From the NCBI RefSeq assembly GCF_002127545.1, contig NZ_MUBK01000003.1, positions 124,001-188,000 on the forward strand: a stretch of DNA of 64,000 nt, read 5' to 3'. A program made the translations under genes and the position numbers. Within the stretch, counting starts at the first letter, position 1. Each line of letters opens with the position of its first letter. This DNA is from Xenorhabdus beddingii (GTDB taxonomy: Bacteria; Pseudomonadota; Gammaproteobacteria; Enterobacterales; Enterobacteriaceae). The notes under the pieces were generated by a model that was not told where the DNA came from, searched no databases, and worked only from the letters and a program-made list of their open reading frames with translations. Of the stretch, positions 50,450 to 59,464 are shown piece after piece.

Positions 50450-51598
50450 TCAGAAACGGTAAACCAGACCGACACCAAAGACATCATCGGTGTTGATCTT
50501 AGTCTGCTTGGTGAAATCATTGTCTTTCAGCAAGTTGAATTGATATTCAGCATAGGTGCCCATATTTTTGTTGAAATCATAGAAAGCACCGACTGAAACA
50601 TACTTCACCAAATCTTCAGAATTATTGGCTGCCTGTGTGCCCTGATCAGCCAAATCCTTGCCCAGATCTTTACCTTTGGAATAAACAAAACCAATGGATG
50701 GACGCAGGCCAAAATCAAACAGATATTGGGCGGTCAGCTCGATGTTTTGGGTCTTATTGGCAAACATCGTGTACTTGTCCACAGAACTGCCAAATCGGGT
50801 TAAGTTATGGGTTTCACTATACATGGCCGCCAGATAAACGTTATTTTTATCATATTTGGCAGAAACACCCCATGCTTCAGCTTTATTCCCTTTAGCCAGT
50901 ACGTTAGCCTCAGCATTCCCCTGTTTTTGGTCCAAAGTACGGTTGGAGTTGCCATAGGCCGCACCAATACTCAGACCGTTATCAAAATCATAGGAGCTGG
51001 AAAGACCAAAACCATCACCGTTCTGCCTTGAAATATCACTGCGACTATTTCGAGTACCACCGTCATTTTTGGCTTGATACTGCAAGGCAAAGTTCAGGCC
51101 ATCCACCAGACCAAAAAAGTCGGTATTACGGTATGTTAGTAATCCTGTCGAACGCCCCATCAGGAAATTATCGGTTGCTGCCATGGAATCACCACCAAAT
51201 ACCGGCAGTGCATCCGTCCATGAGTTGACATCATAGACCACCCCCATATTACGGCCATAATCCAGCGAACCGTATTTATCGACTTTTAAACCCGCAAAGG
51301 CATAACGTGTTCTGGTATTTTTACCGCTTTCCGTTTCCACGTCATTGGCGCCCATATTAAATTCCCAACGCCCGTAACCAATGAGTTTATCTGTAATTTG
51401 GGTTGACCCCTTAATACCTATACGGCCAACGGAACCATCACCAGACTCTGTATTTGATTTGGAGAATGTTCTCTGGACATCCGCTTTTCCATATAAATCA
51501 ACTTTATTACCATCCTTATTATAAATCTCAGCCGCATTTGCAGCCCCTGCGATGAGAAGTACCGGAAGTGCCATTGCTATTGCGTTGTGTCTTATCAT
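50450..51598 (-). CDS. Gram-negative trimeric porin, OmpC/OmpF type (second)
   Basis: A 382-residue outer-membrane porin. Signal peptide 'MIRHNAIAMALPVLLIAGAANA' (after one or two further residues), mature start 'AEIYNKDGNKVDLYGKADV', repeated amphipathic strands and a terminal Phe ('DVFGVGLVYRF'). The ATG at 51598 is used because GAGG lies nine bases upstream; ATGs at 51604 and 51613 are too close to or upstream of it. It is of the type called OpnP/OmpF in Xenorhabdus, but I do not assert that name. Tandem TWACAT elements upstream suggest OmpR control. Confidence 0.92.
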   Translation of the reverse strand: MIRHNAIAMALPVLLIAGAANAAEIYNKDGNKVDLYGKADVQRTFSKSNTESGDGSVGRIGIKGSTQITDKLIGYGRWEFNMGANDVETESGKNTRTRYAFAGLKVDKYGSLDYGRNMGVVYDVNSWTDALPVFGGDSMAATDNFLMGRSTGLLTYRNTDFFGLVDGLNFALQYQAKNDGGTRNSRSDISRQNGDGFGLSSSYDFDNGLSIGAAYGNSNRTLDQKQGNAEANVLAKGNKAEAWGVSAKYDKNNVYLAAMYSETHNLTRFGSSVDKYTMFANKTQNIELTAQYLFDFGLRPSIGFVYSKGKDLGKDLADQGTQAANNSEDLVKYVSVGAFYDFNKNMGTYAEYQFNLLKDNDFTKQTKINTDDVFGVGLVYRF

Positions 51599-51706
51599 TA
51601 TCATGATCCTCATTGATATTGTTATTTTTCACCACCGCCAAGAAACTCATATTCCAAGAAATATCTTTTTTGGAATAAATAATCAGGTGAGCGGAATTTG
51701 TGTTGT

Positions 51707-51744
51707 GTTACATGAGCATGTTATCTATATGTTAAATATGTAAC
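51707..51744 (-). promoter_or_regulatory. Tandem TWACAT elements upstream of the porin, OmpR-like
   Basis: Read on the porin strand the block begins GTTACATATT, then TAACATATAG, then ATAACATGCT, and ends CATGTAAC: three near-direct repeats at 9-11 base spacing, framed by GTTACAT/ATGTAAC. This resembles the GTTACA/TGTAAC-type half sites of OmpR at ompF/ompC. It lies 109-146 bases before the start. The rest of the 51599-52169 gap is A+T-rich and shows no gene. Confidence 0.45.
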
Positions 51745-52169
51745 ATGCAATAACGATACTAAGATTTAATGCAACCATTTGCTAACAAAAATTAGCAAAA
51801 AATGCCATCCTGTGACGAAAATCACGCTATGAGTATAAACGCAGTAACTTTATGGTCTTAATTATGAAAATAAATTACTAAAAACAGTTAGTTATAAATG
51901 TTAGGTAGATTAATAAAAAATAACCCTGCCATCATTGAAGTTTTTTTTCATTTTAAGGTTTATTTTTTCACTTCACGTCGTGTTTTTTACGATCCTCCAT
52001 CATAGATTCAGTGACAATAACAAATTGATATTATTGACAAGAACCTTTTAATTTTGTATCTGGTGAAACGTGATTGACTCCTCCCATTTAAAGTTCAATC
52101 AGTAAATTCTGTTTGCTAATGGGATCACGCCAATACAGTACAAGTGTTAACAACTCATAAGGTGCTAAA

Positions 52170-52814
52170 ATGGCAGAAAATCATCCGCGTCCACGAGGGC
52201 GTCCGACCATTCCAGAAAAGGAAATACGCCAAAAAATTTACGATGTCACCTTTTCACTTATTATTCATCAAGGTTATAACAAAACAACCATGGATGTTGT
52301 TGCCAGGAAAACGGGCATCGCCAAAAAAACACTCTATCGCTTTGTTAAGAATCGAGAAGATTTGATTGAACAAATTGTCATCCGCTGGACAGATAATTTT
52401 ATTCCCGTTTTTAAGAAAGACGCCAATCATCCTCAGCAACTCATCACGTTATTAAAAGTATATTTAACCGAAATGGCCAAAAGATCATTATCAAAAGACG
52501 CGATAGGTTTATTTAAATTACTGCAATCTGATTTTCCTTATCGTGATAAATGGCTGGATAAATATCAGAAGGCCGGTATCGAGAGAGACAAAAATATTCT
52601 GGCCCATTGGCTTGAACGTCAATATCAACAAGGAGTGCTGAAAGGGCTGAATTACGGCCTTGTCAGCGAATTAATCATCTCAATGGTCATTGCAGAACCC
52701 CTCAGGCAAATGGCACTCGGTACTCTCCCTCCTCTACCAGAAACTGATATTATGCCTCGCATTACCACAGCAATGACATTACTCAAACATGGACTTATCA
52801 ACATGGATTTATAA
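52170..52814 (+). CDS. TetR-family transcriptional regulator
   Basis: A 214-residue regulator. N-terminal HTH at about residues 20-65 ('IYDVTFSLIIHQGYNKTTMDVVARKTGIAKKTLYRFVKNREDLI'), preceded by a basic 'PRPRGRPTIPEKE' arm; the all-helical C-terminal half would bind a ligand. AAGGTGCTAAA precedes the ATG. It lies 102 bases upstream of the GH20 gene on the same strand and divergent from the porin, so it may control either; neither is shown. The ligand is unknown. Confidence 0.9.
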   Translation: MAENHPRPRGRPTIPEKEIRQKIYDVTFSLIIHQGYNKTTMDVVARKTGIAKKTLYRFVKNREDLIEQIVIRWTDNFIPVFKKDANHPQQLITLLKVYLTEMAKRSLSKDAIGLFKLLQSDFPYRDKWLDKYQKAGIERDKNILAHWLERQYQQGVLKGLNYGLVSELIISMVIAEPLRQMALGTLPPLPETDIMPRITTAMTLLKHGLINMDL

Positions 52815-52916
52815 AAAACCAACTGTTATTTACTGACCCTATCACTTTCACAAAAATATACATTGGCGCTGAAAGGACAAATAAATCAGCGCCTTCTCTA
52901 AGACGAGAAAAACATC

Positions 52917-55352
52917 ATGAAATTTTCTTTTCATCAATTATTATTCATTGTGGCTTTAAATTATAGTTTTTCGTCCCTTGCAGCATCGGCCAATCATCTT
53001 CCCCTGATGCCGTGGCCACAACAAATTTCAGTGCAACCGGGGCGCCTTTATCAGATTGACAGGAAACTGCATATCACCGTGAGCGGGGATGACATGCAGG
53101 AGGCGGTATCCTACTGGCGAAAACGCATTGAAGCCCAAACGGGTTGGGTATTGCCATCAGGCGATGCCACTTTTTCTTCCACTCAAGCTATTTCTACTCA
53201 AGCTATTTCTACTCAAACCATCAAAATCAATATCGCCAGAAGAACGCCTCCCATTCCTCAGCCCGACAGCGATGAAAGTTATCAATTACTCATTGATTCT
53301 CACGGCATTACATTAAAAGCCGCGACCCGTTTTGGTGCGCTGCGTGGCATGGAAACCTTGCTGCAATTACTCCAAAATGATGCCAAGGGAACTTATCTGC
53401 CACTGGTTAATATTACGGATAAGCCGCGATTTTCGTGGCGTGGGGTGATGCTGGATTCAGCCCGTCATTTCCTGCCCATTGAAGCCATAAAGCGTCAATT
53501 GGATGGCATGGCGGCCGCCAAGATGAATGTCTTTCACTGGCATTTGACCGATGATCAGGGCTGGCGCTTCGCGTCTGATCATTATCCCAAACTGCAACAA
53601 CTCGCCAGCGACGGGCAGTTTTACAGTAAGGAGCAGATGAGGGATTTGGTTGCCTATGCCAGTCATTTGGGTATCCGTGTTGTGCCTGAAATTGATTTAC
53701 CCGGCCATGCCTCCGCCATTGCCGTTGCTTATCCTGAACTGATCAGTGTACGTGGAACTTACGCAATGCAGCGCGAATGGGGAGTCCATAAACCGACACT
53801 TGATCCGAGCAATCCTCAAGTACACCAATTTGCTGATACCTTGATTGGTGAAGTCGCCGACATTTTTCCTGATCCCTATATTCATATTGGCGGTGATGAA
53901 GTCGATGCTTCTCAGTGGCAGGTTTCCGAAAAAATACAGGCATTTATGCAGGAAAAAGAGTTAAAAGACACACATGCCCTGCAAGCCTGGTTCAATCAGG
54001 AACTGGAAAAAATGCTTGAGAAGCATGGACGCAAAATGGTGGGTTGGGACGAGATCTACCATCCCTCCCTGCCTCGTTCAATTGTCATTCAATCATGGCA
54101 AGGGCAAGATTCATTGGGCAAAACGGCCGACGATGGCTATCAGGGCATTTTGTCCACCGGATTTTACCTCGATCAACCTCAAAGTACCGCCTATCACTAT
54201 CGCAATGAAATACTGCCGCAGGCACTTGGCATCGACGATAGCGTGAAAGCCAATGAAACCGCGCAAAGCTGGTCATTTACGATGCCACGTTTAAAGGGCA
54301 GCCCCGTGACGGGCAGTTTTACCCTGATTCAAGATAACAAAGGCACATGGCGGGGTTTTATTGATTTTGCCGGAAAATCACGTCGCGCCGTTAATAAGAT
54401 GGTTTGGCAGGGAGATACGGTCAAGTTTACGGTGGATAGCTGGATGGGAGAAACCACGCCGGTTGTGACGCTCGATCAGAAACAGAAAACGGCTGGCGGT
54501 TATATTTTGCTGGGCAATGTCCGCTATCCAATCACCGGAGAAAAATTGGCCGAGGCTCCCGCAGGCAAGCAACCTGTCGTGCCGGCGAGTCAACATCAAC
54601 AAAATATTCTTGGGGCTGAAGCCGCATTATGGTCAGAGAATGTGACCGCTGAAATACTCGACATTAAGCTCTGGCCACGCACTTTCGCTATTGCTGAACG
54701 GCTTTGGTCGGCCAAAGATGTGACTAACGAGAAGCACATGTACCCGCGTCTGCAAGCAATGGATGCCTGGACAACGGTATCTGTCGGGCTGCAACAGCAG
54801 GCCAATACCCAACGGTTAATGACTCGCCTGGCAAACAGTACAAATATTGAGCCATTGCAGATCTTCGCTGAAGCCGTAGAACCTGCCCAGTATTACTCCC
54901 GCCATCATGCCAAATTTCAGGCGGGGAATTACCATCAATATGAACCACTTTACCGTTTTGCTGATGCAATCGGGCCAGAAAGCCATGTTGTCAGGGAAAT
55001 GGATATTTTGGTCAATCGGTTATTAAAGAATAAGCAGGATTGGCAAGCTGAACAGGCATTACGTGCCCGGCTGATACGCTGGCGGGATAACCATGATCCG
55101 CTGATGAAGATCGTCAAAGCGAATTATATGATGCGTGATCTGGTGCCCGTTGCCAATGATGTGGGCGAGATTGCCGAACTCGGTCTCCTGATGTTGGATC
55201 ACCTGAAAGCCGGAAAAACATTCTCTCCGCAACAGCAGCAGGATGCACAAAAACGACTGTCACAAGGCGCGCAAATGCGCGATGAAGTGGTGATACGGGC
55301 GGTCTATCCGTTGGAACAGATGCTGGAACATTTGAGTAAATCGACTCAATAA
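52917..55352 (+). CDS. Beta-N-acetylhexosaminidase, GH20
   Basis: An 811-residue exported glycosidase. Signal peptide about residues 1-23 ('SFSSLAAS'); a GH20b-type N-terminal domain to about residue 160; then the catalytic barrel with 'RGVMLDSARHFLP', 'WHLTDDQGWR' and the catalytic pair Asp327-Glu328 in 'HIGGDEVD'. The C-terminal part contains 'ILGAEAALWSENVT' and 'WPRTFAIAERLW'. It should release N-acetylglucosamine from chitobiose or other hexosaminides, useful in an insect cadaver. Residues about 88-101 include a short repeat (STQAI twice, then STQTI) coded by 15-base direct repeats. Confidence 0.93.
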   Translation: MKFSFHQLLFIVALNYSFSSLAASANHLPLMPWPQQISVQPGRLYQIDRKLHITVSGDDMQEAVSYWRKRIEAQTGWVLPSGDATFSSTQAISTQAISTQTIKINIARRTPPIPQPDSDESYQLLIDSHGITLKAATRFGALRGMETLLQLLQNDAKGTYLPLVNITDKPRFSWRGVMLDSARHFLPIEAIKRQLDGMAAAKMNVFHWHLTDDQGWRFASDHYPKLQQLASDGQFYSKEQMRDLVAYASHLGIRVVPEIDLPGHASAIAVAYPELISVRGTYAMQREWGVHKPTLDPSNPQVHQFADTLIGEVADIFPDPYIHIGGDEVDASQWQVSEKIQAFMQEKELKDTHALQAWFNQELEKMLEKHGRKMVGWDEIYHPSLPRSIVIQSWQGQDSLGKTADDGYQGILSTGFYLDQPQSTAYHYRNEILPQALGIDDSVKANETAQSWSFTMPRLKGSPVTGSFTLIQDNKGTWRGFIDFAGKSRRAVNKMVWQGDTVKFTVDSWMGETTPVVTLDQKQKTAGGYILLGNVRYPITGEKLAEAPAGKQPVVPASQHQQNILGAEAALWSENVTAEILDIKLWPRTFAIAERLWSAKDVTNEKHMYPRLQAMDAWTTVSVGLQQQANTQRLMTRLANSTNIEPLQIFAEAVEPAQYYSRHHAKFQAGNYHQYEPLYRFADAIGPESHVVREMDILVNRLLKNKQDWQAEQALRARLIRWRDNHDPLMKIVKANYMMRDLVPVANDVGEIAELGLLMLDHLKAGKTFSPQQQQDAQKRLSQGAQMRDEVVIRAVYPLEQMLEHLSKSTQ

Positions 55353-55745
55353 GTCAATCCGGGGATAGGTATCGCTATTCTGATACTTATCCTATTCGTC
55401 AATAAGCTGTCAAAATAGTAAATCACTGAAGGAAACTCAGCCCTATTTTGACACTCTGTTCAATCATCACAAATTACAAATCATCAAACGGACTGAATTA
55501 TTCCAGCACCTTATCACTTCACAAACAACTCTATCAAAATTAAGTTATTGTAAAAATAAACAATAGCGGGTATTTATCACAATCAATTTGAAATAACGAA
55601 TATAAATTTTAAATTAAAATTCCATTTTTTGTTTTTTATATCATTCACAATGTGTGTTTAAAATAGCCGTGGAATCACACTAATAACAAAATAATCAAAA
55701 AACTTATTTTGTTGTTCATTCTAATTTTCAATAGGATAACATATT
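55353..55745. other. A+T-rich gap upstream of pirA
   Basis: About 390 bases without a gene, very A+T-rich. It should hold the pirAB promoter; no specific operator was recognised. Confidence 0.5.
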
Positions 55746-56171
55746 ATGATTACAATAAACATTAATATTAGTGGTGGTGAATTTCAAAGTGTTATTGATA
55801 ATAAAAACATATCAACGTTAAAAAATGATAATATAATCACGCCTGCATCTGAATCTCCAACAATCAGTAATTATAAGGAAATGACTGTCGAGCCACATTC
55901 ATCAATTGAGGCAACAAGAATTGACACTCCTATTATCCCAGAAACTCGGCCAAATTACTTTATCGCTAATTCCGGCCCGGCATCATCAGTAAGAGCTGTT
56001 TTTTATTGGTCTCATTCCTTTACGTCAGAATGGTTCGAATCCAGCTCTGTTATTGTGAATGCAGGGGAAGAAAAAATATTACACTCCCCCAGCAATTCAT
56101 TATATTACAGCAAAGTGGTAATTTATAACGATACAGATCAGCGTGCCTTTATTACTGGATATAATCTGTAA
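55746..56171 (+). CDS. pirA: Insecticidal binary toxin subunit PirA
   Basis: A 141-residue protein without a signal peptide. The pattern 'EMTVEPHSSIEATRIDTPIIPE' then 'NYFIANSGPASSVRAVFYWSH', 'NAGEEKILHSPSNSLYYSKVVIYN' matches PirA of Photorhabdus and Vibrio, a compact beta-barrel lectin-like subunit resembling Cry domain III. PirA acts with PirB to damage gut epithelium of insects (and shrimp for the Vibrio toxin). AGGATAACATATT precedes the ATG. pirB follows after about 100 bases. The match is made from memory of the family. Confidence 0.88.
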   Translation: MITININISGGEFQSVIDNKNISTLKNDNIITPASESPTISNYKEMTVEPHSSIEATRIDTPIIPETRPNYFIANSGPASSVRAVFYWSHSFTSEWFESSSVIVNAGEEKILHSPSNSLYYSKVVIYNDTDQRAFITGYNL

Positions 56172-56199
56172 CAATCAGAAGATTATTATTTAATAATAA

Positions 56200-56256
56200 T
56201 ATACCCAATAGGTTTCAAGTTACATCTAGGCAGAAACTTGGAAGATGAAGGGTATA
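56200..56256. repeat. Palindromic repeat between pirA and pirB
   Basis: An imperfect inverted repeat, from TATACCC and TTTCAAGTT to AACTTGGAAGA and GGGTATA, fills the pirA-pirB gap and ends 17 bases before the pirB start. The edges resemble the TTTCAAGTTGC repeat at 46950. As RNA it would form a hairpin between the two cistrons. Confidence 0.75.
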
Positions 56257-56273
56257 AATACAATGAGAAAACC

Positions 56274-57548
56274 ATGAATAATATATCCATAAATATAGAT
56301 ACCCCCCCTCATTCAGCATTGATGAATGAAATGATGCCAATGATGCTTTACACCACTTCAACGCCTGATTATGAATGGGATGTATCATCAAAAATCAAAG
56401 ATGCCATTATTGGCGGTGTAGGGTTTATTCCTGGACCTGGAGCCGCTCTATCTTTTCTACTGGGACTCTTTTGGCCTGATAAAAAAGATAATACTTGGGA
56501 TGAAATTCTCAAGAGAGTAGAACAGATGATAGAGAATGCCGTTCTACAGGCTATTAAGGGTATACTCAATGGCGATATACAAGAAATAAAAGGGAAGATG
56601 GAACATGTCTACGATATATTAGAAACATCACCCGGCAGCCAAGAAGCCCATGATGCTTATATGTTTCTGGCCAGATATATCATCAGCATAGATGAAAAAT
56701 TTAAATCTTTTGATGACAAAACAAATTATCAAATCCTGCCAATGTATACTTCCACACTTATGTTGCAGATCCCTTATTGGAAATTAGGCATAGAGAAAAA
56801 AACAGACATTGGCTTAACCGATATAGAAGTTAATGAATTAAAACAGCTTATCGATAAGTTGGTCACTCGCGCCAATGATTATATTCATACAATGTACACA
56901 AGAGAGTATAATAACGCCGTTAATACATCGAATGCAGACAATATCACAAATAATTTGTTGTCTGTAAGAGGTTATTGCTTATTGCATGGTTTAGAATGTC
57001 TTGAAATGATTGAGCATTTACAAAACAACAGTCTTGTAAGTGGTTTTTATCCTAAAACCATCAGCTATTCAACGGTATTTGATCGTGCCACAAACCAGAT
57101 GAGGATTCAGGCGCTGACAAAAGATGATCAAATGACCGCACCATTTAAGCCATCCTTAATCAATGGGAAATACAATCAAATCAAGTCACTGGTTGGATAT
57201 GTTCAGCGAATTGGCAATGCACCCCGAGTTGGCGGCATTAGAATTGTATTTAGTGATGATACCTCCAGTACATTAGGTACAGTGACATCTGAAACGAAAT
57301 CAATTGATTTAAATGGTAGTGTTATTGTCAGCTTAGAAGTATGGGGAAATGGTGCCGTCGATGAAGCGTTTTTTACGCTGAGCGATGGCCGGCAATTACG
57401 TGTTGGTGAACGATACGCCCAAAAATATAGAAAATATGCCGTTGATAATCACTATATAGCTGGTCTGTATTTAGCAAGCGATGCTCCTTCACTTGCTGGT
57501 CAAGCCGCAGGCATTGCTGTTTCTTACCATATGATGACTGATAAATAA
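56274..57548 (+). CDS. pirB: Insecticidal binary toxin subunit PirB
   Basis: A 424-residue protein. Residues about 35-200 are helical with an apolar central hairpin ('AIIGGVGFIPGPGAALSFLLGLFWP'), corresponding to the pore-forming domain I of Cry-type toxins; the C-terminal part from about residue 250 ('YSTVFDRATNQMRIQAL', 'RVGGIRIVFSDDTSSTLGTVT', 'VSLEVWGNGAVDEAFFTLSDG') is a beta domain that recurs in PirB. I use the ATG at 56274; a TTG at 56238 lies inside the palindromic repeat. No signal peptide, as in other PirB. It forms the toxin with PirA. Confidence 0.9.
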   Translation: MNNISINIDTPPHSALMNEMMPMMLYTTSTPDYEWDVSSKIKDAIIGGVGFIPGPGAALSFLLGLFWPDKKDNTWDEILKRVEQMIENAVLQAIKGILNGDIQEIKGKMEHVYDILETSPGSQEAHDAYMFLARYIISIDEKFKSFDDKTNYQILPMYTSTLMLQIPYWKLGIEKKTDIGLTDIEVNELKQLIDKLVTRANDYIHTMYTREYNNAVNTSNADNITNNLLSVRGYCLLHGLECLEMIEHLQNNSLVSGFYPKTISYSTVFDRATNQMRIQALTKDDQMTAPFKPSLINGKYNQIKSLVGYVQRIGNAPRVGGIRIVFSDDTSSTLGTVTSETKSIDLNGSVIVSLEVWGNGAVDEAFFTLSDGRQLRVGERYAQKYRKYAVDNHYIAGLYLASDAPSLAGQAAGIAVSYHMMTDK

Positions 57549-57561
57549 TACATTTATATAT

Positions 57562-57584
57562 CCCTCGCCCACATTGGGCGAGGG
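57562..57584. terminator. Terminator between pirB and exbD
   Basis: A perfect 10-base-pair stem CCCTCGCCCA/TGGGCGAGGG with a 3-base loop, followed by TTTA on the pirB strand, between convergent genes. Confidence 0.8.
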
Positions 57585-57632
57585 TTTACAACGGCTTTCG
57601 CTAACTACACCATTAAACTGCATTCATCAGGT

Positions 57633-58058
57633 TTATTGAGCAGCAACCGATTCCATGCCCACCAGCCCAACTTTGAGGTAACCCGCCTTACGCAACGAGT
57701 CCATGACACTCATCAACGTTTCATAATCCACGGTCTTATCTGCCTGGAAGAAAATCGTGGTTTCTTTGTTGGATTGCGTGGTTTGATCCAATACCGAAGA
57801 TAAAGCATCGCGATCAATTTTTTGCTCACCGACATATAACTGATGATCCGCTTTCACGGTCAAAAACACCGGTTTTTCCGGTCGAGGTTGTGGTTTAGCG
57901 GTTGATGCCGGCAAATCAACTTTGATATCTACGGTTGCCAGTGGTGCTGCTACCATGAAAATAATCAGCAGCACTAACATCACGTCAATAAATGGCGTGA
58001 CGTTAATTTCATGCAATTCGCCGCTATCGTCCAAATCTTCATTAAGACGCATTGCCAT
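57633..58058 (-). CDS. exbD: TonB-system energising protein ExbD
   Basis: A 141-residue inner-membrane protein with one helix ('INVTPFIDVMLVLLIIFMVAAPLATVDI', with the essential membrane Asp) and a periplasmic domain ending 'SLRKAGYLKVGLVGMESVAAQ'. With ExbB it uses the proton-motive force to energise TonB for iron and vitamin uptake. The gap to exbB is 6 bases. Confidence 0.96.
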   Translation of the reverse strand: MAMRLNEDLDDSGELHEINVTPFIDVMLVLLIIFMVAAPLATVDIKVDLPASTAKPQPRPEKPVFLTVKADHQLYVGEQKIDRDALSSVLDQTTQSNKETTIFFQADKTVDYETLMSVMDSLRKAGYLKVGLVGMESVAAQ

Positions 58059-58064
58059 AGTCTG

Positions 58065-59069
58065 TTACCTTGCCTCTGCTTTTTCTGCTTTACTTTCAGC
58101 CAGATCAAGATCACGACTCAATAGCAGGATTGCCTGAGCCGCCCTATCTCCCACTTGCCCACGGTATGATGAAATCACACGGGCAAAAACGTTATAAATG
58201 ACAACCGCAGGGATAGCAGCCACCAGACCCAGAGCTGTCGCCAGCAGTGCTTCCGCAATACCGGGTGCGACAACGGCCAGGTTAGTGGTTTGTGAATGGG
58301 CAATCCCGATAAAACTGTTCATGATCCCCCAAACTGTCCCGAATAACCCGACAAACGGGGAGATTGCACCAATGGTCGCCAGATAACCATTGCCACGTCC
58401 CATACCGCGGCTGATGGCCGCAACCGCACGTTCCATACGGAATGACGTTCGCTCTTTAGTTCCCGCCTTGTCAGAACTTTCAACCGACAGGACACGCTCT
58501 GATTGTGCTTCGTTCAACAACAGGCGGCTGATGCTCCGCTTGCCAAAATTCTCTGCAATTTTTACAGCCGCATCCAGACTGGCAACGCCAGCCAAGGCCA
58601 ATTGCTCTTTGCGTAAACGACGGCGGGCCATCAATAATTCCGTCCCCTTGGAGAACAGCAGTGCCCAAGTGATGACAGAAGCGATCACTAATCCTACCAT
58701 GACCGTTTTTACGACTACGTCAGCGTTACTATACATACCCCAAACAGACAGGTCCGTTGCAAAACCCGTGGATTGATTCTCAGATTCTGCTGTAACCGGT
58801 GTAACAGTCGTTTCTGTCGCTGTAGTTTCTGTAGATATAGTTTTTGTAGATATAGTTTCTGCCGTATTTGCGGCTGAGATCGGTGTTTCCGTGGTGGGTG
58901 GCGTTCCCGTTTTCAGTTCAGCCGCTTGTGGTGCAGCGGAAGATTCTGGGGTTGCCGGAGCGGCTACCTGAGCAGCAGCCTGATTTTCTGGCGCCGCTGG
59001 CGCTGTATCAGCCCACGCTGAACTTGTTAATCCGAATGCCAATAGAATAGAAGCTGTCAAATTACGCAT
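58065..59069 (-). CDS. exbB: TonB-system energising protein ExbB, long form
   Basis: A 334-residue protein with a signal-like start and about 110 residues of Ala/Pro/Thr-rich periplasmic extension before the usual ExbB core ('MYSNADVVVKTVMVGLVIASVITWALLF'). The core has three membrane helices and 'LATIGAISPFVGLFGTVWGIMNSFIGI'. E. coli ExbB lacks the extension (244 residues); longer forms occur in other genera. The extension has a short repeat, ISTKT, ISTET, TATET. It is divergent from metC, the E. coli arrangement. Confidence 0.94.
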   Translation of the reverse strand: MRNLTASILLAFGLTSSAWADTAPAAPENQAAAQVAAPATPESSAAPQAAELKTGTPPTTETPISAANTAETISTKTISTETTATETTVTPVTAESENQSTGFATDLSVWGMYSNADVVVKTVMVGLVIASVITWALLFSKGTELLMARRRLRKEQLALAGVASLDAAVKIAENFGKRSISRLLLNEAQSERVLSVESSDKAGTKERTSFRMERAVAAISRGMGRGNGYLATIGAISPFVGLFGTVWGIMNSFIGIAHSQTTNLAVVAPGIAEALLATALGLVAAIPAVVIYNVFARVISSYRGQVGDRAAQAILLLSRDLDLAESKAEKAEAR

Positions 59070-59245
59070 CAGTTAGCCTTACTCTCTTTTTTATAGATTC
59101 TGTTACTTAGCAGTGAGTCACATTTAGTCATCTTGCTAATCCTAATATGACCGGAGTCATGTTTCTTAACTTTCTGACCTCCGTCGCTCAATGGCTCAGA
59201 GGGGGAAAAAGTTCGCTGCAAATGATATCAGACATTGCGCGATTT

Positions 59246-59264
59246 GATAGTAATTATCATTACT
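59246..59264. promoter_or_regulatory. Fur-box-like sequence upstream of exbB
   Basis: GATAGTAATTATCATTACT matches 14 of 19 positions of the Fur consensus. It lies 177 bases before exbB and 200 before metC, in a 395-base gap with no gene. Iron repression of exbBD is expected. Confidence 0.6.
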
Positions 59265-59464
59265 ATTTGATAAAAAAGTGCTAATAGACGGTGCACATTC
59301 GTTCACATCTTCCCATTCACCCAGCAGATCACCTTGAATTTTCGTCAAGTTGCATGAATCCCTTTGGCAAAACGATGCTAAATCTTTTAACTTTCTAATC
59401 ATTATGACCCCATTCAATCCGGGCACTGGACTGTAGGCCAAAAATTAACTTAGGGTGAGATCTC

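Noticed and set aside
51614-52169. Possible MicF-type small RNA gene upstream of the second porin
   Set aside because: I looked for a MicF-like 5' end and terminator by eye and found no convincing match.
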